Positions 23,138 through 26,936 of a stretch of DNA of 26,936 nucleotides are shown one piece after another (position 1 is the first letter of the stretch; the number at the start of each line of letters is the position of its first letter). The DNA comes from UBA2336 sp046294915. Lineage in GTDB: Bacteria > Bacteroidota > Bacteroidia > Cytophagales > Cyclobacteriaceae. The position numbers and the translations under genes were made by a program. The stretch is taken from positions 1 through 26,936 of the forward strand of contig JBKBOE010000037.1 in the NCBI GenBank assembly GCA_046294915.1, in the 5' to 3' direction. The notes under the pieces were generated by a model. It ran no database searches. It saw only the letters and a list, made by a program, of their open reading frames with translations, and was not told the DNA's origin.

Positions 23138-24268
23138 ATGAAGAACTCATCCAAATCAAAACTTACCCTAAGCGTGCATGCCGGTTCGGCAGGCGATACG
23201 CAATTTGGCGGTTTAACCACGCCACTCTTTCCTGCGGCTGCCTACGATTACCGCCAAGGTGTTCGCTACCCGCGTTACTTTAACACGCCTAACCACCGGG
23301 CAGCAGCCGAAAAAATTGCCGCACTTGAAAATACTGAAGACGCATTGGTGTTCAGTTCAGGCATGGCCGCCATTTTTACGGCCATCATGGCGCAGGTCAA
23401 AGCCGGTGATCACCTCATTTTTCAAAATGACTTGTATGGAGGTACACACCATGCGGTGGTTAATGAACTGAACCGCTATGGCATTGCGTATTCTATGGTG
23501 GATGCGGGTAACCTGCAAAATATAGAGCACGCTATCCGCAAGAATACGAAAGCGATTTACGTTGAATCGCCATCTAATCCCTTACTGAAAATTACTGACC
23601 TGGCAGGCGTGGTAAAAATTGCCCGCAAGCATAAGCTCGTTACACTCATTGACAACACCTTTGCCTCACCGGTAAATCAAAACCCTGCCGACTTGGGCAT
23701 TGATATTGTGCTGCACAGCGGCACCAAATACATTGGCGGCCACAGCGACCTGATGTGTGGAGTAGTAGCCGCCTCAAAAAAGTTCATTGATCCTATTAAA
23801 CAGAGCGCTCTTCATTTTGGCGGCAATGCCGATGCCAACACCTGCTGGCTGGTGGAGCGCAGCTTAAAAACGCTGGTGCTGCGTGTGCGCCAGCACAACA
23901 TAAATGCCATGCAGCTAGCAGAATGGCTGAGCAAAAACAAAAAAGTAGCGCGCGTTTTTTATCCAGGATTAAAAACGCATCCCGGCCACACCATTGCCAA
24001 AAGGCAAATGTCGGGAGGCTTTGGCGGAATGCTCTCATTTGAACTGAAAGGTAACCCCGATCGATTTGTATCCCGCCTTGAACTTATCAAACCGGCTGTT
24101 AGCCTTGGTGGTGTGGAGTCAACGGTAAACCAGCCGGTAAAAACCTCGCATGCTAAGCTCACTGCGGCTGAACGAAAAAAGGTAGGTATATCCAATAGCC
24201 TGATCCGCCTTTCAGTAGGCATTGAAGATGCAACCGATTTGATTAACGATATTGAAGGAGCCTTATAA
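23138..24268 (+). CDS. Cys/Met metabolism PLP-dependent enzyme (cystathionine gamma-synthase/lyase family)
   Basis: A 376-residue fold-type I PLP enzyme of the trans-sulfuration family, which includes cystathionine gamma-synthase, gamma-lyase, beta-lyase and methionine gamma-lyase. Key residues: PLP-binding Lys197 in HSGTKYIGGHSD, Asp172 in IDNTFASP (pyridine nitrogen), Tyr100 in LYGGT (ring stacking) and FSSGMAAI (phosphate). The usual Y-x-R-x-x-N-P-T is here Y44-P-R-Y-F-N-T-P, with the last two residues exchanged. The C-terminal ESTVNQP and IRLSVGIEDATDLI are typical. Substrate cannot be fixed from sequence. TATCTTTA at 23126-23133, one mismatch from the -7 consensus, is only 4 bases before the ATG. 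Confidence 0.9.
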   Translation: MKNSSKSKLTLSVHAGSAGDTQFGGLTTPLFPAAAYDYRQGVRYPRYFNTPNHRAAAEKIAALENTEDALVFSSGMAAIFTAIMAQVKAGDHLIFQNDLYGGTHHAVVNELNRYGIAYSMVDAGNLQNIEHAIRKNTKAIYVESPSNPLLKITDLAGVVKIARKHKLVTLIDNTFASPVNQNPADLGIDIVLHSGTKYIGGHSDLMCGVVAASKKFIDPIKQSALHFGGNADANTCWLVERSLKTLVLRVRQHNINAMQLAEWLSKNKKVARVFYPGLKTHPGHTIAKRQMSGGFGGMLSFELKGNPDRFVSRLELIKPAVSLGGVESTVNQPVKTSHAKLTAAERKKVGISNSLIRLSVGIEDATDLINDIEGAL

Positions 24269-24312
24269 TTTGAAATGGGTAAAATTGTTCAAATCCCGGT
24301 ATCAAATGGTTA

Positions 24313-24457
24313 CAGGCCACACGCCTGACCAATGAAATGGAAGTAATTGGGAACAATCAAAGCCCTTAAATAATTCGATAATCAGAAGATACGAATGCCA
24401 TGCCCGCTTCCGGGCCGGTAAATCACAAGCCTGCATACTTTTTAAATAAAGCAGGTT
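24313..24457. repeat. Three inverted repeats upstream of asnB
   Basis: In the 239-bp gap before asnB there are CAGGC-N5-GCCTG (24313-24327), GCCCG-cttc-CGGGC (24402-24415) and AGCCTGC-N16-GCAGGTT (24428-24457, one G-T pair). None is followed by a T run. The third lies across the place where the -33 element should be. Confidence 0.4.
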
Positions 24458-24459
24458 GA

Positions 24460-24467
24460 TATCTTTG
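24460..24467 (+). promoter_or_regulatory. asnB promoter -7 element
   Basis: TATCTTTG is an exact match to the Bacteroidota TAnnTTTG element, 40 bases before the asnB ATG, which leaves a leader of about 34 nt. A T-rich stretch about 17-20 bases upstream may act as the -33 region, but it lacks TTTG. Confidence 0.5.
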
Positions 24468-24507
24468 CGGTTCAGTTAAAACGACCGTAGAAGAAAACCA
24501 AAAGAAA

Positions 24508-26175
24508 ATGTGCGGAATAATCGGAGTATTTGAACTCAAAACCAATGCAGCAGAACTAAGGCCAGGGGTATTGGATATGGCGAAAAAAATTCGCCACCGG
24601 GGGCCCGACTGGTCAGGAATTTATTGTGGAGACAAGGCCATACTGGCACATGAACGGCTGGCAATTGTTGATCCTACTTCCGGCAGACAACCCCTTATCA
24701 GCAGCGATGGAAATTTAATTCTTGCCGTAAACGGTGAAATATACAACCATCAGGAATTAAAGAAGACGCTGAAAAAAGAGTACCCCTTTAAAACCAAATC
24801 CGATTGCGAAGTAATCCTTGCACTGTATCGCGAAAGTGGAGTACAGTTTCTTGAAGAACTCAACGGCATTTTTGCCTTTGCGCTGTATGACCAATTAACT
24901 AACGACTATTTTATTGCCCGCGACCACATGGGGATCATACCCCTTTATTATGGCAAGGATAAACAGGGCAATATGTACGTTGCCTCAGAAATGAAGTCGT
25001 TAGAAGGAGTTTGTACTTCATTCCAGCCATTTCCACCCGGGCATTACCTTTTAGGCAGTGAAGGCAAGCTAACAAAATGGTACCACCGTGAATGGGTAAA
25101 TTATGATTCGGTAAAATCAAATGTTACTGATATTGCCAAACTGAGAAAAACACTGGAAGACGCTGTTCACCGCCAGTTGATGTCGGATGTTCCGTACGGT
25201 GTGTTGCTCTCAGGCGGGCTCGATTCTTCCATTGTTTCGGCAATTGCCAAAAAATTTGCTGCAAACCGCATAGAAACTCAAGATAAAGAAATGGCCTGGT
25301 ATCCGCGCCTCCATTCATTTGCAATTGGATTAGAGGGCTCACCCGACCTTGCAGCAGCACAAAAAGTTGCCGATTATATCGGTACGGTGCATCACGAAAT
25401 TAAGTTTACAATACAAGAAGGACTGGACGCCTTGCGCGATGTAATCTATCACCTGGAAACGTATGATGTTACTACCGTTAGGGCTTCCACACCCATGTAT
25501 CTGCTCGCCAGAGCAATAAAAGCCATGGGTATTAAAATGGTTTTATCGGGCGAAGGGTCAGACGAATTGTTTGGCGGGTATTTGTATTTCCACAAAGCTC
25601 CCAACCCGCAGGCATTTCATGAAGAAACGGTAAGAAAGCTAAGCAAGCTGCATCTCTATGATTGTTTACGGGCCAACAAAGCGCTTGCCGCATGGGGTGT
25701 TGAGGGCAGGGTTCCTTTTCTTGATAAAGAATTTATAGATGTTGCCATGAATTTAAATCCAAAAGATAAAATGGCTGGAAACGGACGCATTGAAAAATGG
25801 ATTTTACGCAAAGCATTTGAAGATTACTTGCCCGAAAGTGTTGCCTGGCGACAAAAAGAACAATTTTCAGACGGTGTGGGGTATAATTGGATCGATACCC
25901 TTAAGCGAACGGCAACAGCACTAGTTACAGACGAGGATTTTGCAAATGCATCAACCCGTTTTCCCATTCAAACTCCGCAATCAAAAGAGGAATACTATTA
26001 CCGGAGTATTTTTAGCGAGCACTTTCCCTCCGATTCGGCAGCGCTTTCGGTTCCTTCAGTTCCTTCGGTTGCGTGCAGCACGCCCGAGGCTCTTTCATGG
26101 GACTTAGCCTTTAAAAATATGAACGACCCATCGGGAAGGGCAGTAAAAAATGTACATGCTGACGGGTACAAATAA
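24508..26175 (+). CDS. asnB: Asparagine synthase B (glutamine-hydrolysing)
   Basis: Makes asparagine from aspartate, ATP and glutamine. The 555-residue length matches E. coli AsnB. The N-terminal Ntn glutaminase domain has catalytic Cys2 directly after the initiator Met, with RHRGPDWSG, ERLAIVDP and VNGEIYNH. The C-terminal synthetase domain has the PP-loop SGGLDSS (235-241) and VLSGEGSDELFGGY. The C-terminal tail has the short repeat SVPSVPSVA and ends near NDPSGRAVKNVH, as in E. coli-type AsnB. The ATG at 24508 is fixed by the need for Cys2. It has its own -7 element. With gdhA in the window, two ammonia-assimilation steps are close but not in one operon. Confidence 0.97.
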   Translation: MCGIIGVFELKTNAAELRPGVLDMAKKIRHRGPDWSGIYCGDKAILAHERLAIVDPTSGRQPLISSDGNLILAVNGEIYNHQELKKTLKKEYPFKTKSDCEVILALYRESGVQFLEELNGIFAFALYDQLTNDYFIARDHMGIIPLYYGKDKQGNMYVASEMKSLEGVCTSFQPFPPGHYLLGSEGKLTKWYHREWVNYDSVKSNVTDIAKLRKTLEDAVHRQLMSDVPYGVLLSGGLDSSIVSAIAKKFAANRIETQDKEMAWYPRLHSFAIGLEGSPDLAAAQKVADYIGTVHHEIKFTIQEGLDALRDVIYHLETYDVTTVRASTPMYLLARAIKAMGIKMVLSGEGSDELFGGYLYFHKAPNPQAFHEETVRKLSKLHLYDCLRANKALAAWGVEGRVPFLDKEFIDVAMNLNPKDKMAGNGRIEKWILRKAFEDYLPESVAWRQKEQFSDGVGYNWIDTLKRTATALVTDEDFANASTRFPIQTPQSKEEYYYRSIFSEHFPSDSAALSVPSVPSVACSTPEALSWDLAFKNMNDPSGRAVKNVHADGYK

Positions 26176-26202
26176 TATTGCTATTCAATGGGCATGGAGG
26201 TA

Positions 26203-26236
26203 GCGGGCCAAGGCTTAGGTACGGGCCTTCCCCCGC
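26203..26236. repeat. GC-rich hairpin between asnB and the methyltransferase gene
   Basis: GCGGG-CC-AAGGC (26203-26214) faces GCCTT-CC-CCCGC (26225-26236): two 5-bp stems separated by a CC/CC internal loop, with a 10-base apical loop. It lies in the 95-bp gap between convergent genes but has no T run on either side. It may be a Rho-dependent or atypical terminator, or a repeat element. Confidence 0.5.
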
Positions 26237-26270
26237 AGTAACTCTCCCGAAAGGCTTTGCCAATTACGTA

Positions 26271-26879
26271 TTACCGTTTCCTCAACACCACCAGCCGGTA
26301 GCTCTTATATTTCTTAAAATTTTCGGGATTGCGCTGGCCGGTGAAATGTTTCAGGCGGTTCTTTTCAATTTTCTTTTTGTACTTCCACAGCAAAAACTTA
26401 TACATCCATGGGCTTCGACATTTGATCAGTTCACCCAACATAAGAACAGCAGGGTACACCACGTCCATGGTGAGGTTGTTGATCAGTGTCATCGTTGGTG
26501 CAATCGCTTCGGTAATGTCCATATCTTCTACCACATCAAACGGCTGCTGCTTCAGCAGATCGTAAAACTGTACCAGGCGATGGCCGCCACCCAATGGGCT
26601 TGTGCCCTCGGCTTCGGTGCGGAAGAAATCTGCCAGCAAAATATGTCCACCCGGTTTTAAAACCCTCAGGCTTTGCGCAAAACCTTTAGTCATGTCAATG
26701 TACTGGTAACTCTCACTGAACAGGCACAGGTCGAATTTTTCATCTGTGGAAAAGTCTTCGAAACGCATCATGTGTACAGTGGCCTTGCCTTGAAGTCGCT
26801 GCGCTGCTTTTTCTGTAAGTATACTGGGTAATGAAACGCACGTAACCGAATAACCCACATGAATCAACTCCTCAGCCAT
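26271..26879 (-). CDS. Class I SAM-dependent methyltransferase, N-terminally incomplete
   Basis: The downstream part of a Rossmann-fold methyltransferase (Methyltransf_11-like). From the first ATG (26879) 202 residues are readable: NMAEEL-type helix, motif II region YSVTCVSLP, FEDFSTDEKFDLCLFSES (motif post-II, acidic strand), then LRVLKPGGHILLADFF (motif III). A C-terminal helical cap is rich in Lys and aromatic residues (YKFLLWKYKKKIEKNRLKHF). The glycine-rich SAM loop (motif I) is missing from this reading frame, so the product as readable should not bind SAM normally. The missing motif is encoded just upstream in the same frame but beyond a TGA. The gene converges with asnB. The substrate is unknown. 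Confidence 0.8.
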   Translation of the reverse strand: MAEELIHVGYSVTCVSLPSILTEKAAQRLQGKATVHMMRFEDFSTDEKFDLCLFSESYQYIDMTKGFAQSLRVLKPGGHILLADFFRTEAEGTSPLGGGHRLVQFYDLLKQQPFDVVEDMDITEAIAPTMTLINNLTMDVVYPAVLMLGELIKCRSPWMYKFLLWKYKKKIEKNRLKHFTGQRNPENFKKYKSYRLVVLRKR

Positions 26880-26936
26880 ATTACCCGATCAACATCCTCT
26901 GTCGAGACTGGTTTTGGTACCGGACGTTATATGCTC
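26880..26936 (-). pseudogene. Upstream part of the methyltransferase, cut off by an in-frame TGA and the window edge
   Basis: In the same frame as the methyltransferase body these 57 bases read SGTKTSLDRGC, stop, SGN, directly before MAEEL. The expected motif I in this family is LDxGCGSGN. The TGA (complement of 26889-26891) sits exactly at the central glycine and differs from GGA by one base. This indicates a recent nonsense mutation or a sequence error. The true N-terminus lies beyond the right edge. Confidence 0.6.

Noticed and set aside
26040..26080. 9-base tandem repeat near the end of asnB (SVPSVPSVA)
   Set aside because: The same kind of tail occurs in ordinary AsnB proteins, so it is not a special repeat.
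26178..26660. 160-codon open frame on the + strand after asnB
   Set aside because: Antisense to the methyltransferase body and runs through the GC-rich hairpin; composition is not protein-like (many His, Phe and Gln).
26889..26891. TGA recoded as glycine genome-wide (as in SR1/Gracilibacteria)
   Set aside because: Several intact genes in the window end in TGA at the expected place, and the organism is clearly Bacteroidota.

Overview
This window comes from the chromosome of a member of the Bacteroidota, most likely a Cytophagales/Cyclobacteriaceae-type gliding bacterium. The evidence is a complete PorP/SprF-GldK-GldL-GldM-GldN type IX secretion and gliding block, which is known only from Bacteroidota; a DUF4271-HemD pair; a LytS/LytTR two-component pair; and several upstream sequences matching the Bacteroidota -7 element TAnnTTTG. 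Coding density is very high and no stretch over 300 bases lacks a gene. The longest gap, 239 bp, lies before asnB. I saw no tRNA, rRNA, CRISPR array, insertion sequence or phage gene.

Layout. 1-3651 (+): 3' part of a class A penicillin-binding protein, then uvrC, 8 bp apart, closed by a terminator that also serves the opposite strand. 3689-11365 (-): read from right to left, DUF4271 membrane protein, hemD, a PorP/SprF-like outer-membrane protein, gldK, gldL, gldM, gldN; this is the T9SS core (outer-membrane/periplasmic ring GldK-GldN, proton-driven motor GldL-GldM) with a haem-biosynthesis pair upstream. 11406-12996 (+): hemW and a small TerB-like helical protein. 12997-18917 (-): aldo/keto reductase, uvrA, a small membrane protein, a LytS-type histidine kinase and its LytTR regulator. 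19032-20384 (+): NADP-type glutamate dehydrogenase. 20531-21454 (-): a lipoprotein with a probable beta-propeller. 21555-22589 (+): an RluD-type pseudouridine synthase. 22749-22952 (-): a 67-residue orphan protein. 23138-26175 (+): a Cys/Met-metabolism PLP enzyme and asparagine synthetase B. 26271 to the right edge (-): a class I methyltransferase whose SAM-binding motif appears to be broken by an in-frame TGA.

Most of this is well-known housekeeping and T9SS biology, and I do not see a wholly new defence or mobile system. The points most worth following are: (1) a short aromatic/NGKxY segment inside GldN that resembles a CBM5/12 (chitin-binding) module, which might tie the T9SS ring to a glycan; (2) the TGA in the methyltransferase motif I, where one base change to GGA would restore a perfect GCGSGN; (3) 38-residue internal repeats in the cytoplasmic tail of the GldL motor protein; (4) a UvrA without the N-terminal half of its first zinc finger; (5) inverted repeats around the asnB and hemW promoters and two genes that may be read from leaderless or nearly leaderless mRNAs.
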